In this document: positions 36,231-45,258 of the stretch, one piece after another
Position numbering within the stretch: the stretch's first letter is position 1
Layout: every line of letters begins with the position of its first letter
Source of the DNA: Bacteroidota bacterium
GTDB lineage: Bacteria; Bacteroidota; Bacteroidia; Chitinophagales; LD1
Reading direction: 5' to 3'
Assembly: GCA_947479455.1 (NCBI GenBank)
Contig: CANJZE010000002.1
Coordinates: 188,533-252,532 of the forward strand
Length of the DNA: 64,000 nt
Notes under the pieces: model-generated
The model's database searches: none
The model's input: only the letters and a program-made list of their open reading frames with translations
Told to the model about the DNA's origin: nothing
Translations under genes and position numbers: made by a program

Positions 36231-38255
36231 ATGCAATTTGTTTTTCCATTTTTTCTGTTTGCGTTGGCGGCAATCGCCATTCCTGTCATTGTGCATCTCT
36301 TTAATTTCAGAAGGTACAAAACAGTTTATTTCAGCAATGTGAAATTTTTACGTGAAGTGGAGTTGGAAACTTCTTCGCGTAATAGGATTAAACATTTTTT
36401 GGTGCTTGCAGCTCGAACGCTGGCGCTTTTATTTTTAGTTCTCGCTTTTGCGCAGCCCTATATTCCAAGCAAGAACAACAACGTTTCTACCGGAAGAAAA
36501 TATGTGAGTATTTACCTTGACAATTCTTACTCCATGAACGCGGTAAGCGATGGAAGAAGTTTGTTCGATAAAGCAAAAATTGCTTCGAAAGAAATTGCAC
36601 GTAACTATTCTGCCGATGATGAATTTCAATTATTGACAAATGATTTTGAAGGGAAACATCAGCGACTGGTTGGCAAAGAAGAGTTCATCAGCATGGTTGA
36701 TGAATTGGAAATTTCTCCTGCGGTGCGCAATCTTTCTGAAATCACGAAACGCCAACGCGATGCGCTTAGCAGAGAGAACGGCAAAAATCAAATTGCTTAT
36801 CTGCTTTCCGATTTTCAAAAAGGTATGGGCAACTTGAGTATTGATTCCTCTGTTGCTTATAACTTAGTTGCGTTGGCTGCCGATGCTCAAGCAAACGTTT
36901 ATATAGATACCGTTTGGTTCAACGAGCCCGTTCAGTTGTTGAATCAACCCGCAAAATTGATTGTAAAAATTTCGAACAGCGGGGAGAAAGCAGTGGAGAA
37001 TAATCGGCTTGTTTTAAAACTGAATAATCAAACCAAGAGCATGGCCGATTTTTCCGTGGCGGCAAACTCTTTCATTTATGACACTATGAATTTTGTTTTG
37101 AACCAGCCAAACTGGAACAAAGCCGAATTGCAAATTCAGGATTATCCGATTTCTTATGACGATAATTATTTTCTCGCGTTCAAAGTGATTGAAAAAATAA
37201 AAGTGCTTTCGCTGAGCGAGAATCGGTCCAATCAATTTTTAGATGCGCTCTTTAAAGACCAGGCTGAGTTTGATTACACCGCTTCACTCGTTTCAAATTT
37301 TGATGCAAACAGTTTAAACGGAAATCAGTTGGTGATTCTCGATAATCACAGAAGCATTTCTTCTTCGTTAGCGGCAAGTATCAATTCGTTTGTAACCGAT
37401 GGCGGAGCGGTAGCTGTTTTTCCTGCTGATAAATGCGATATGGAATCATACAATCGGTTCTTGAATAATTTACAGGCAAATTCTATTGCTGCATTTTCAG
37501 AACAGGCGCAGGATTTGGCGGGCATCAATCTTCAGCAAAATATTTTCAAAGATGTTTTTGAGCGAATTCCCGAAAACATGAACTTGCCGCATGTAAAAAA
37601 ATATTATCAGTTCACGCGTTCAACTGCTTCTAATGAAGAAACAATTCTCACATTGAAAGATGGCAATTCGTTTTTAAGTCGCTATCCGCATGGCAGTGGT
37701 TCACTCTATATTTGCGGCTCTCCGCTTGACCAGAATTTTTCTGAACTTCCGGTGCACGCCATTTTTGTTCCCATGCTTTATAAAATGGCAGTGCTGAATA
37801 TTCGCAGTGGAAACATCAGTTATTTCATTGGCGATAAAACCCGCATCGAAGCCGATGCAAAAAAAGTTTCTGGCGAAAAGGTTTACAAAATAAAGGGAGA
37901 GAACATGGAGTTTATTCCCGAGCAATTTGAAATGGGGAATAAAATGTTGCTTGGCTTAAATGAGCAGATAAAAAAATCGGGGTTCTATCAGGTTGGTTTA
38001 GAAAATTCTGATTCAAGTGATTTACTCGCACTTAACTTCGACCGAAAAGAATCGGATATGAAATTCTCCACCGCTTCTCAACTCAAAGAACAATATCCCC
38101 AACTCAACATCAATGTGGTGAACGGAGCAAATGCCGAAGTGGCAACTGTGGTGAAAGAATTGAACAAAGGGACTTCGCTTTGGAAATTGTGTTTGATTCT
38201 CACGTTGCTTTTTTTGGCTATCGAAATCGCGTTACTTCGCTTTTGGAAAGTTTAA
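36231..38255 (+). CDS. BatA/VWA-domain membrane protein
   Basis: The start MQFVFPFFLFALAAIAIPVIVHLFNFRRYK is the aerotolerance regulator (BatA) N-terminal signature, with Arg-rich loop and helix, followed by a second membrane helix (VLAARTLALLFLVLAFAQPY). A von Willebrand A-like segment carries the MIDAS motif DNSYSM (near residue 96). A glutamine-amidotransferase-like middle follows (SINSFVTDGGAVAVFPADKC), and a C-terminal helix anchors the protein (LCLILTLLFLAIEIALLRFW). The ATG at 36231 is chosen over a TTG at 36186. Proteins of this type are common in Bacteroidota; their role in envelope stress or MoxR-type pathways is unproven. A histidine kinase gene follows after three bases. Confidence 0.85.
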   Translation: MQFVFPFFLFALAAIAIPVIVHLFNFRRYKTVYFSNVKFLREVELETSSRNRIKHFLVLAARTLALLFLVLAFAQPYIPSKNNNVSTGRKYVSIYLDNSYSMNAVSDGRSLFDKAKIASKEIARNYSADDEFQLLTNDFEGKHQRLVGKEEFISMVDELEISPAVRNLSEITKRQRDALSRENGKNQIAYLLSDFQKGMGNLSIDSSVAYNLVALAADAQANVYIDTVWFNEPVQLLNQPAKLIVKISNSGEKAVENNRLVLKLNNQTKSMADFSVAANSFIYDTMNFVLNQPNWNKAELQIQDYPISYDDNYFLAFKVIEKIKVLSLSENRSNQFLDALFKDQAEFDYTASLVSNFDANSLNGNQLVILDNHRSISSSLAASINSFVTDGGAVAVFPADKCDMESYNRFLNNLQANSIAAFSEQAQDLAGINLQQNIFKDVFERIPENMNLPHVKKYYQFTRSTASNEETILTLKDGNSFLSRYPHGSGSLYICGSPLDQNFSELPVHAIFVPMLYKMAVLNIRSGNISYFIGDKTRIEADAKKVSGEKVYKIKGENMEFIPEQFEMGNKMLLGLNEQIKKSGFYQVGLENSDSSDLLALNFDRKESDMKFSTASQLKEQYPQLNINVVNGANAEVATVVKELNKGTSLWKLCLILTLLFLAIEIALLRFWKV

Positions 38256-38258
38256 AGC

Positions 38259-40040
38259 ATGAATCCCAATATAGTTACGGAAGAAAAAATAAGTGCCGCT
38301 ATTAAAGAATGCGAGCACTTAATAACCCTGCACGATATGCGCGCTGAAACAGAAGCGCGCAATGCACTGCAATGGGCAATCAGCATTGAACACAACGAAA
38401 ATATCGTTCTCGCGTATTGTGCCATGAGTTCGGTTTATAACTATCTACATTTCGACAACATCAAATCTTTTGAGTACGCAAAACTTGCGGTGAACGCTGC
38501 TGAAACACTTCCTCTTTGTTTCGCAAAAGTGCTGGCGGAAAGTCATTTGGCGAATGCGTATTTGCGCTTGCGCGATTACACGCGCACACTAAAAATTCTT
38601 TCGAACTGTCGCGAAATGGTGAACGAACTTCAGCACAACGATGTGAAACACGATACACTTCGTTGGGGAATTTTCAATACTACAGCTCTTGTGTATATCA
38701 ACATCGGTTTGTTCCGTTTAGCAAAACCGTTTTTTGACTTATCGCTTGAATATGCTTTGCGCACAGGCGATGCAGATATTATCAGACGTTCGCGCATTGC
38801 GGTGGCTAGTCATCTTTTCAGAGTGAAAGAATACAAACTGGCGCGTGAAAAATTTCTTGAGTTGCACGGAGAACGTAAAGAACTGCCATTGCACGAAACA
38901 TCTGCCATCATTTATCACTACATGGGAATTATTGAGCAGGACGAGGGAAATCTTGAAGCCGCGAGAGATTTATTTGCTAAAGCTTTCGTGATGCGGAAAA
39001 AAATCGGCAACGAAATGCGGTATGTATTTTCTTATATCTCGCTTGGTAGAATTTCCGTTTTGCTGAACGACTTACCAAAAGCGAATGAATATTACACTGA
39101 GTTAGTTGCCCTCATGGACAAACACAAAAACGAATACACCGAGCAACAGCGCAACGAAGTATTTTTTGAAATGTATGGTCAGTTAGGTGATTACAAAAAA
39201 TCGTATGACCATTTTAAGAAGTTGGAAATTTCTGCCGGTGATTCAGCAACGATTGAAAAAACTTTAGAAACTCTTTTTGAAATTGAACAGCAAAAAGAAC
39301 AACGCGTGCGCGATGAAGCGGAGCAATTGAAATCACTCAACAGCGAAATGCAACACTATTCGAAAACATTGGAATCGAGCAACAAAGATTTGAAAAGTTT
39401 TGCGCACGTAACCTCGCACGATTTGCGTGAACCGCTGCGAATGGTTTCTACTTATATGACAATTCTCGAGGCAAAGTTGAAAGACAAGCTGACCGAAGAA
39501 GAAAAAACCTTCCTGCGCTTTGCCGTTGACGGAAGCAAACGGATGGATGAAATGATTACCCGCATTTTGAATACCGCAAAGGGAAGTCAGTCAACAATGA
39601 AGCCCGTGGATTTGAATAAAACCATTGAGCAGTTGAAAATGAATCTGGCAAAATTGACGGCAGAAAAAAATGCAGAAGTCAGTTTTGAAAACTTGCCTGT
39701 GCTGATGGCGGATGATATTCAAATGCTGCAGGTGTTTCAGAATTTAGTAACCAACGCTATCAAATACAACAACAGCGAGAAACCACAAATCAATATTACC
39801 TGCGAAAAGAAAGACAGTTCTGTAGAAATTTCAGTTGCAGACAACGGAGTTGGAATTCCTGAGCACGTGCGCGAAAAGGTTTTTGAAATGTTTTCGCGCG
39901 TGGAAAATGAAAGCGGAGCCGATGGCACCGGTATTGGACTTTCGACAGTGAAAAATATTGTTGAAAAAATGAAAGGCAAAATCTGGATTGAAGGAAACGA
40001 GCCGAACGGGAGTGTTTTTAAAATTCAGTTTACAGCTTGA
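38259..40040 (+). CDS. Cytoplasmic histidine kinase with N-terminal TPR repeats
   Basis: About 330 N-terminal residues are helical TPR-like repeats (ALQWAISIEHN, LANAYLRLRDYTRTLK, YKLAREKFLEL), followed by a coiled coil near residues 340-375 (EQLKSLNSEMQHYSKTLE). The HisKA box is SHDLREPLRM with the phospho-accepting His387. The HATPase domain has N-box NLVTNAIKYNN, G1 DNGVGIP and G2 GTGIGLSTVK. No transmembrane helix or signal peptide is seen, so the sensed signal is intracellular or protein-borne. It is separated by three bases from the BatA-like gene, suggesting a shared transcript. The response regulator partner is not adjacent. Confidence 0.9.
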   Translation: MNPNIVTEEKISAAIKECEHLITLHDMRAETEARNALQWAISIEHNENIVLAYCAMSSVYNYLHFDNIKSFEYAKLAVNAAETLPLCFAKVLAESHLANAYLRLRDYTRTLKILSNCREMVNELQHNDVKHDTLRWGIFNTTALVYINIGLFRLAKPFFDLSLEYALRTGDADIIRRSRIAVASHLFRVKEYKLAREKFLELHGERKELPLHETSAIIYHYMGIIEQDEGNLEAARDLFAKAFVMRKKIGNEMRYVFSYISLGRISVLLNDLPKANEYYTELVALMDKHKNEYTEQQRNEVFFEMYGQLGDYKKSYDHFKKLEISAGDSATIEKTLETLFEIEQQKEQRVRDEAEQLKSLNSEMQHYSKTLESSNKDLKSFAHVTSHDLREPLRMVSTYMTILEAKLKDKLTEEEKTFLRFAVDGSKRMDEMITRILNTAKGSQSTMKPVDLNKTIEQLKMNLAKLTAEKNAEVSFENLPVLMADDIQMLQVFQNLVTNAIKYNNSEKPQINITCEKKDSSVEISVADNGVGIPEHVREKVFEMFSRVENESGADGTGIGLSTVKNIVEKMKGKIWIEGNEPNGSVFKIQFTA

Positions 40041-40048
40041 GAATTAAT

Positions 40049-40131
40049 GTCATCCTGATGCTTCGACAAGCTTAACACAAAACTGTTTGTCACCTTGAGC
40101 TTGTCGAAAGGTCGACAAGCTTAGCGTGACA
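40049..40131. repeat. Intergenic palindromic repeat (cttcgacaagctta type)
   Basis: The segment at 40088-40131 forms an imperfect inverted repeat: 20-base arms match at 17 of 20 positions, with inner perfect pairing of agcttgtcga and tcgacaagct. A related half copy lies just before it (40049-40080). Palindromes with this sequence are dispersed in many Bacteroidota genomes. It lies between the histidine kinase and the dihydroorotase-like gene and may act as a transcript end. Confidence 0.65.
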
Positions 40132-40183
40132 TATCCTTTTGTTCGGCTATCTTTCCCAACCTTTTCTATATTCGTCCTTCGGT

Positions 40184-41449
40184 ATGGAAATAATCATTCG
40201 CTCCGCAAGAATCATTGACACCGGCTCTCCGTTTCACAATCAAGTAAAAGATATTTTAGTAAGCAATGGCAAAATCAAAAAGATTGGTGCTAAGTTGCAG
40301 AACACATCTAAAGCCAAAGAAGTAAAAGCCGATAATCTTCACGTGTCGCTCGGCTGGTTCGACTTAAATACTTTTTTGGCAGACCCAGGTTACGAGCAAA
40401 AGGAAACTATTGAAAGCGGATGTGCTGCTGCTGCGTTTGGTGGTTTTACACATATCTGTTGTATGCCCAACACGCAACCTGTTACACAAACAAAATCGCA
40501 GATTGAATATGTGCTTCGCAAATCGGCAAATGAAATTGTAAGCGTTCATCCAATTGGTGCTGTTTCAGAAAATGCAGAAGGAAAAGATTTGGCAGAGATG
40601 TACGATATGCATGGCGCAGGCGCGATAGCTTTCTGTGACGGATTAAAACCAAGTAGCAATGCAGGTATGGTTGAACGTTCGCTTCTATATGTAAAAGCAT
40701 TCGATGGTTTAATTATGAATCATCCTGAAGAAAAAAGCATTTCAAAGAACGGTGCGATGAATGAAGGAGTTGTCAGCACAAAACTTGGCTTACCTGGTGC
40801 ACCAGCGCTTGCGGAAGAAATTTCGGTGAATCGCGACTTATACATTCTTGAATACACTGAATCGAAATTGCATTTACTCGACATTTCTTTAAAGCGCAGT
40901 GTTGAGTTGATTCGCAACGCAAAAAAGAAGGGATTGAAAATTTCTGCTTCGGTGAATGCATACAACTTAATGCTGGACGAATCTGCTGTTGGCAGCTACA
41001 ATACTAACTGTAAAGTAAATCCGCATCTGCGCTCGAAAGAAGATATTGCCGCACTTGTAAAAGGAATCGCTGACGGAACAATTGATACTATCACCTCTGC
41101 ACACCAACCACATGATGAAGAGTGCAAGAAGTTGGAATTTGACAAATCAGATTTTGGAATGATTGGTTTGGAAACGTGTTTTGCTGTTGCAAACACTGCA
41201 TTGAAAGACAAAGTCGAATTGACAAAAATTATTGAAACTATTGCAAACAATCCAAGAAGAGTTCTTGGTTTAAAAAATAAAATTGAAGAAGGTGCAGAAG
41301 CAGATTTAACTTTGTTCAATCCTGATTTGAAATGGACTTTTGCTGAAAGTGATATAAAATCAAAATCGAAAAACACGCCTTTCATCGGCTCTGATTTCAT
41401 TGGTAAATCAATCGGTGTAATCAATAAAGGCAAATTTCAACTTAACTGA
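40184..41449 (+). CDS. Dihydroorotase homologue lacking metal ligands (PyrC'-like, probably non-catalytic)
   Basis: The 421-residue protein has an amidohydrolase fold and clear dihydroorotase layout (GWFDL, ADPGYEQKETIESG, ICCMPNTQPVT, NHPEE, LGLPGAPALAEEI, NPRRVLGL). Most zinc-site residues are missing: the HxH motif is Asn62-Thr-Phe64, the histidine pair of the family's later motif is NAYNL, and the catalytic Asp (usual TDHAPH) is Ala306 in TSAHQPH. Some dihydroorotase-like subunits without metal ligands are known as structural partners of aspartate transcarbamoylase (PyrC'); this is the likeliest role. The start is the ATG at 40184; the upstream TTG is rejected. It is followed by the DUF4199 gene after six bases. 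Confidence 0.82.
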   Translation: MEIIIRSARIIDTGSPFHNQVKDILVSNGKIKKIGAKLQNTSKAKEVKADNLHVSLGWFDLNTFLADPGYEQKETIESGCAAAAFGGFTHICCMPNTQPVTQTKSQIEYVLRKSANEIVSVHPIGAVSENAEGKDLAEMYDMHGAGAIAFCDGLKPSSNAGMVERSLLYVKAFDGLIMNHPEEKSISKNGAMNEGVVSTKLGLPGAPALAEEISVNRDLYILEYTESKLHLLDISLKRSVELIRNAKKKGLKISASVNAYNLMLDESAVGSYNTNCKVNPHLRSKEDIAALVKGIADGTIDTITSAHQPHDEECKKLEFDKSDFGMIGLETCFAVANTALKDKVELTKIIETIANNPRRVLGLKNKIEEGAEADLTLFNPDLKWTFAESDIKSKSKNTPFIGSDFIGKSIGVINKGKFQLN

Positions 41450-41455
41450 TAAACC

Positions 41456-42010
41456 ATGAAACCAGACTATAAACTTCCCATTCGTTACGGATTGATTGGC
41501 GGCATGATTATGTGTGTTATCAGTTTAATCTCGTACATATTTTATGCGCAACTTTTCGGTTCTATGTGGTCGCAAATGATTTTTGGGCTATTGACGCTGG
41601 GCGTTATGATTTTTATTCCTGTGTGGGGCACCGTAACCTACAAACATCAAATAGGTAAAGTCAGCTTTATTGAAGCGGTTACTGCTTCCATGATTATCAT
41701 TTTTCTAACACTCTTGTTCAGCAACATCATTTCTTATATCATCCCAAATTTCATTGACACTGAATACCCGCAACACCTGTACGACATTGTCCAAAGCAAT
41801 ACAGCAGCTACGATGGAAAAATTCGGTGCGCAGGACGAAGACATTGAAAAAGCGCTAGAAGGAATCACACTTGAACAGTTTACACCAACTATTATGTCCA
41901 CCTTTAGATCTTTCGGTAAATGGTTGGGTGCCGGGCTTATTTTAAGTCTTATTGTTGCTTTATTTGTAAGCCGTCCTTCAAAAGATGTAGAAATAAAACC
42001 CGAAGCGTAA
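41456..42010 (+). CDS. DUF4199-family membrane protein
   Basis: The 184-residue protein has four hydrophobic helices (IRYGLIGGMIMCVISLISYIF, MIFGLLTLGVMIFIPVW, ASMIIIFLTLLFSNII and KWLGAGLILSLIVALFV), and a helical loop of about 60 residues between the third and fourth. This pattern matches DUF4199, a family nearly confined to Bacteroidota and commonly beside a GT2 gene, as here. The function is unknown; an inner membrane role is implied. The next gene begins one base after its stop, so the GT2 is coupled. Confidence 0.8.
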   Translation: MKPDYKLPIRYGLIGGMIMCVISLISYIFYAQLFGSMWSQMIFGLLTLGVMIFIPVWGTVTYKHQIGKVSFIEAVTASMIIIFLTLLFSNIISYIIPNFIDTEYPQHLYDIVQSNTAATMEKFGAQDEDIEKALEGITLEQFTPTIMSTFRSFGKWLGAGLILSLIVALFVSRPSKDVEIKPEA

Positions 42011-42955
42011 ATGCAAATCTCTGTTGTAATCCCTTTATTTAATGAAGAAGAATCGCTTCCTGAATTGACAGCATGGATTGAGCGCGTGATGAACGCAAAC
42101 AATTTCAGCTATGAAGTTTTACTGATTGACGATGGAAGCAAAGACAAAAGTTGGAGCGTGATTGAAAAAATATCAGCCCAGAATTCAAACATCAAAGGCA
42201 TACGTTTTAGAAGAAATTATGGAAAGAGCGCAGGCTTGCAGGTTGGGTTTTCTCATGCACAAGGCGATGTAGTTATTACGATGGATGCAGACTTACAGGA
42301 TTCTCCCGATGAAATTCCTGCGCTGTATAAAATGATTACTGAAGAGAATTTTGATTTGGTAAGCGGTTGGAAACAAAAACGTTTCGACCCGATTACGAAA
42401 ACTATTCCTACAAAAATTTACAACGGAGCAACCCGCATAATGACCGGCATTCAATTGCACGATATGAATTGCGGTTTGAAAGCATACAAGAACGAAGTGG
42501 TTAAAAGTGTGGAGGTATATGGCGAGATGCATCGTTACATTCCTGTACTCGCTAAAAAAGCGGGCTATGCTAACATAGGTGAAAAAGTGGTGCAACATCA
42601 AGCGCGCAAATACGGACAAACCAAATTCGGAATGGAAAGATTTCTTTATGGCTTTCTCGATTTGCTTTCTGTTTCGTTCATGACGCGCTATGCAAACAGA
42701 CCTATGCACATTTTTGGCGGATTAGGTGTGTTGAGTTTCTTTCTTGGTTTTTGTATTGTGACCTATCTCACCATTGGAAAATTTTTCTTCGAACAATATC
42801 GAATGACCGAACGCCCTGTATTCTACATCGCATTAGTTTCTATAGTTGTGGGTGTTCAACTTTTTGTTGCGGGCTTTCTTGGTGAATTGGTTTCGCGAAA
42901 AGCGGTGGACAGAAATCAATATGATGTGGCGAAGTATCTGAACATTGGAAAATGA
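42011..42955 (+). CDS. Glycosyltransferase family 2, DPM1/GtrB-like with C-terminal membrane helices
   Basis: The protein has ISVVIPLFNEEESL, LIDDGSKDKSW, KSAGLQVGFSHAQGD, the DxD-like TMDADLQDSPDEI and MNCGLKAYKN, the order of polyprenyl-phosphate sugar transferases. The C-terminus holds two membrane helices (FGGLGVLSFFLGFCIVTYL and YIALVSIVVGVQLFVAGFL). It should attach a hexose to undecaprenyl phosphate on the inner face of the cytoplasmic membrane. It directly follows DUF4199 and overlaps the GT4 gene by four bases (ATGA), supporting one operon. Confidence 0.9.
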   Translation: MQISVVIPLFNEEESLPELTAWIERVMNANNFSYEVLLIDDGSKDKSWSVIEKISAQNSNIKGIRFRRNYGKSAGLQVGFSHAQGDVVITMDADLQDSPDEIPALYKMITEENFDLVSGWKQKRFDPITKTIPTKIYNGATRIMTGIQLHDMNCGLKAYKNEVVKSVEVYGEMHRYIPVLAKKAGYANIGEKVVQHQARKYGQTKFGMERFLYGFLDLLSVSFMTRYANRPMHIFGGLGVLSFFLGFCIVTYLTIGKFFFEQYRMTERPVFYIALVSIVVGVQLFVAGFLGELVSRKAVDRNQYDVAKYLNIGK

Positions 42956-44091
42956 AAGTCATCATCCTCGGCTCCGCTCATCCTCTTCGCGGAGGGCTTG
43001 CTTCTTACAATGAACGTTTAGCGCGCGAGTTTATACGCCAGGGTCACAGCGTGCAGATTTATACTTTCAGTTTGCAGTATCCCGAATTTTTATTTCCCGG
43101 CACTTCGCAATACAGCGACCAGCCCGCGCCCGATGATTTGTATATCCATGTAAAAGTAAATTCAGTAAATCCGTTCAACTGGTTTAAAGTGGGGAAAGAG
43201 CTTGCAAAACTGAATGCTGATTTGATGCTCGTGAAATTCTGGTTGCCGTTTATGGGTCCTTGTCTCGGAAAGATTTCGCGCATTGTAAAGAAGAACGGAA
43301 AGACAAAAGTGATTTCCATTCTCGACAATATTATTCCTCACGAAAAAAGATTTGGAGATTTTTTTCTTGCCAAATATTTTGCGAATAGTGTAGATGGCTT
43401 TATTGCCATGAGCGAATCTGTTTTAGAAGATTTGAAAAAGTTTGACACCGTAAAACCGAGGGCTTTTTCTCCTCATCCGCTCTTCGATAATTTTGGCGAA
43501 GCCATTACTAAAACCGAAGCATACGAAAAACTCGGGCTTGCCATTAACGAAGAACACATTCTCTTCTTCGGCTTCATTCGCGATTACAAAGGATTGGATT
43601 TGCTGTTGCACGCTATGGCAGATGAGCGCGTGCGCAATCTGAACATGAAATTAATTGTAGCCGGAGAATTTTATACCGATGCAAAACCTTATGCGGAAAT
43701 GATTCAACAACTCGGCATTCGCGACAAACTGATTTTGAAAACAGATTTTATTCCCGATAATGAAGTGCGCAATTATTTCTGCGCGGCTGATATGGTAGTG
43801 CAACCTTACAAACACGCTACGCAAAGCGGAGTAACACAAATCTGTTATCACTTCGATAGACCAATGTTGGTGACCAATGTTGGCGGGTTGCCCGAGATTG
43901 TTCCGCATGGTAAAGTGGGTTATGTGGTAGAGCCAAACCCTACTGCCATTGCTGATGCGCTGGTTGATTTTTATGCAAACCATCTTGAATTTAAAATGCG
44001 CGACAATATCAAGCTTGAAAAGAAAAAATATGCCTGGAGCGAAATGCTGAAGAAAATTTTTGAAGTGCAAAAGGCGATAGAACGCGGATGA
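42952..44091 (+). CDS. Glycosyltransferase family 4
   Basis: This 379-residue GT-B enzyme has the N-terminal SAHPLRGGLASYNERLAREF segment, with the acceptor-side glycine loop, and the C-terminal donor-binding domain: ILFFGFIRDYKGLDLLLHA, IVAGEF, VVQPYKHATQSGVTQIC and VGGLPEIVPHGKVGYVV. The late ExxxxxxxE pattern of retaining GT4 enzymes is present as QPYKHATQSG with its neighbouring Glu. It transfers a nucleotide sugar onto a glycan intermediate. Its stop codon (44089-44091) falls within a dispersed repeat that continues to about 44165. Confidence 0.87.
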   Translation: MKVIILGSAHPLRGGLASYNERLAREFIRQGHSVQIYTFSLQYPEFLFPGTSQYSDQPAPDDLYIHVKVNSVNPFNWFKVGKELAKLNADLMLVKFWLPFMGPCLGKISRIVKKNGKTKVISILDNIIPHEKRFGDFFLAKYFANSVDGFIAMSESVLEDLKKFDTVKPRAFSPHPLFDNFGEAITKTEAYEKLGLAINEEHILFFGFIRDYKGLDLLLHAMADERVRNLNMKLIVAGEFYTDAKPYAEMIQQLGIRDKLILKTDFIPDNEVRNYFCAADMVVQPYKHATQSGVTQICYHFDRPMLVTNVGGLPEIVPHGKVGYVVEPNPTAIADALVDFYANHLEFKMRDNIKLEKKKYAWSEMLKKIFEVQKAIERG

Positions 44092-44165
44092 CGCGGATGC
44101 ATAAGATTTTCGCAGATTTCGAATCCTGTATTTATCTTAATAAATCAGCGTCATCAGCGTTCCAT
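44078..44165. repeat. Dispersed intergenic repeat (gcggatgacgcggat type) overlapping the GT4 stop codon
   Basis: This segment has the tandem words aacgcggatgacgcggatgc, followed by gattttcgcagatttc, and an inverted echo at 44144-44161 (atcagcgtcatcagcgtt). Such sequences are dispersed between genes in Bacteroidota. The last codons of the GT4 gene come from it. Confidence 0.55.
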
Positions 44166-44186
44166 TGTATTTCTTAAACTTGCGCC

Positions 44187-45209
44187 ATGATATATAGAAG
44201 CAAAGCTCCTCTTCGTCTTGGTCTTGCCGGTGGCGGCACCGATGTTTCGCCTTATGCCGATTTATATGGCGGTGCAATTCTCAATGCAACAATAGGCATG
44301 TATGCTTATGCCACCATCAAACCGTTGAGCGGCAAAAAAATAATTATCAAAGCCATTGACCGCAATGAAGAAATTGTTCTCACTGCTGAAAAAAAATTAC
44401 CCATCAACGGCAAACTCGATTTAGCAAAAGGCGTTTACAATCGTGTGGTGAAAGATTTTGTAAAAAAGCCATTTGCCTTCGAACTCACTACTTACGTAGA
44501 TGCACCTCCGGGTTCAGGGCTTGGTTCGTCTTCCACTTTGGTAGTTGCTATTCTTGGTGCGTTTGTAGAATGGTTCAAATTGCCGCTTGGTGAATATGAT
44601 ATTGCTCACCTTGCCTATCGCATTGAGCGCGAAGATTTATTGATGCAAGGTGGAAGACAAGACCAATATGCAGCTACTTTTGGTGGAGTAAACTACATGG
44701 AGTTTTATGCCAACGACAAAGTGATTGTGAACCCACTTCGAGTAAAAGATAAATGGCTACATGAGTTGGAGAATAATTTGATTCTCTTCTTCACAGAAAC
44801 ATCTCGTCTTTCTTCTGAAATTATAAAGAAGCAAAGCGAAAACGTGAAAAAGAAAAACACGAAATCGATTGATGCCATGCACAGTTTGAAAGAGCAGAGC
44901 GTGAAAATGAAAGAGTCCTTATTGAAAGGCGATATAGACGGCATAGGAAAAATATTGCACGATAGCTGGCAACATAAAAGTGCTATGGCAGAAGGAATTT
45001 CGAATCCAGAATTAGAAAAAATTTATAACGCAACGTTGAAAGCCGGAGCTAGCGGAGGAAAAATTTCGGGTGCAGGTGGTGGTGGCTTTATGATTTTCTA
45101 CGCGCCTTACAACAATAAATTTAAAGTGATTGAAGCACTCAATAAATTAGGCGGCAGAGTCATGCGCTATAATTTTACGCAGCATGGTTTAACTACGTGG
45201 ACGATTTAA
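44187..45209 (+). CDS. GHMP-family sugar kinase (D-glycero-D-manno-heptose-7-phosphate kinase-like)
   Basis: Motifs in order: APLRLGLAGGGTDVSPYA at the start, the ATP-binding PPGSGLGSSSTLVVA and the C-terminal GASGGKISGAGGGGFMIFY loop. This is the HddA-type branch of GHMP kinases, which phosphorylates C1 of heptose-7-phosphate or another sugar phosphate. The 340-residue length fits. Other steps of the GDP-heptose pathway (gmhA, gmhB, hddC) are not nearby. It may supply an activated sugar for the surrounding glycosyltransferases. It lies after the repeat at 44078 and 49 bases before the membrane protein gene. Confidence 0.8.
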   Translation: MIYRSKAPLRLGLAGGGTDVSPYADLYGGAILNATIGMYAYATIKPLSGKKIIIKAIDRNEEIVLTAEKKLPINGKLDLAKGVYNRVVKDFVKKPFAFELTTYVDAPPGSGLGSSSTLVVAILGAFVEWFKLPLGEYDIAHLAYRIEREDLLMQGGRQDQYAATFGGVNYMEFYANDKVIVNPLRVKDKWLHELENNLILFFTETSRLSSEIIKKQSENVKKKNTKSIDAMHSLKEQSVKMKESLLKGDIDGIGKILHDSWQHKSAMAEGISNPELEKIYNATLKAGASGGKISGAGGGGFMIFYAPYNNKFKVIEALNKLGGRVMRYNFTQHGLTTWTI

Positions 45210-45258
45210 AGTACACGAATTTCAAAATCAAATTTATTAAGTCCCGACCAATTTTGCC

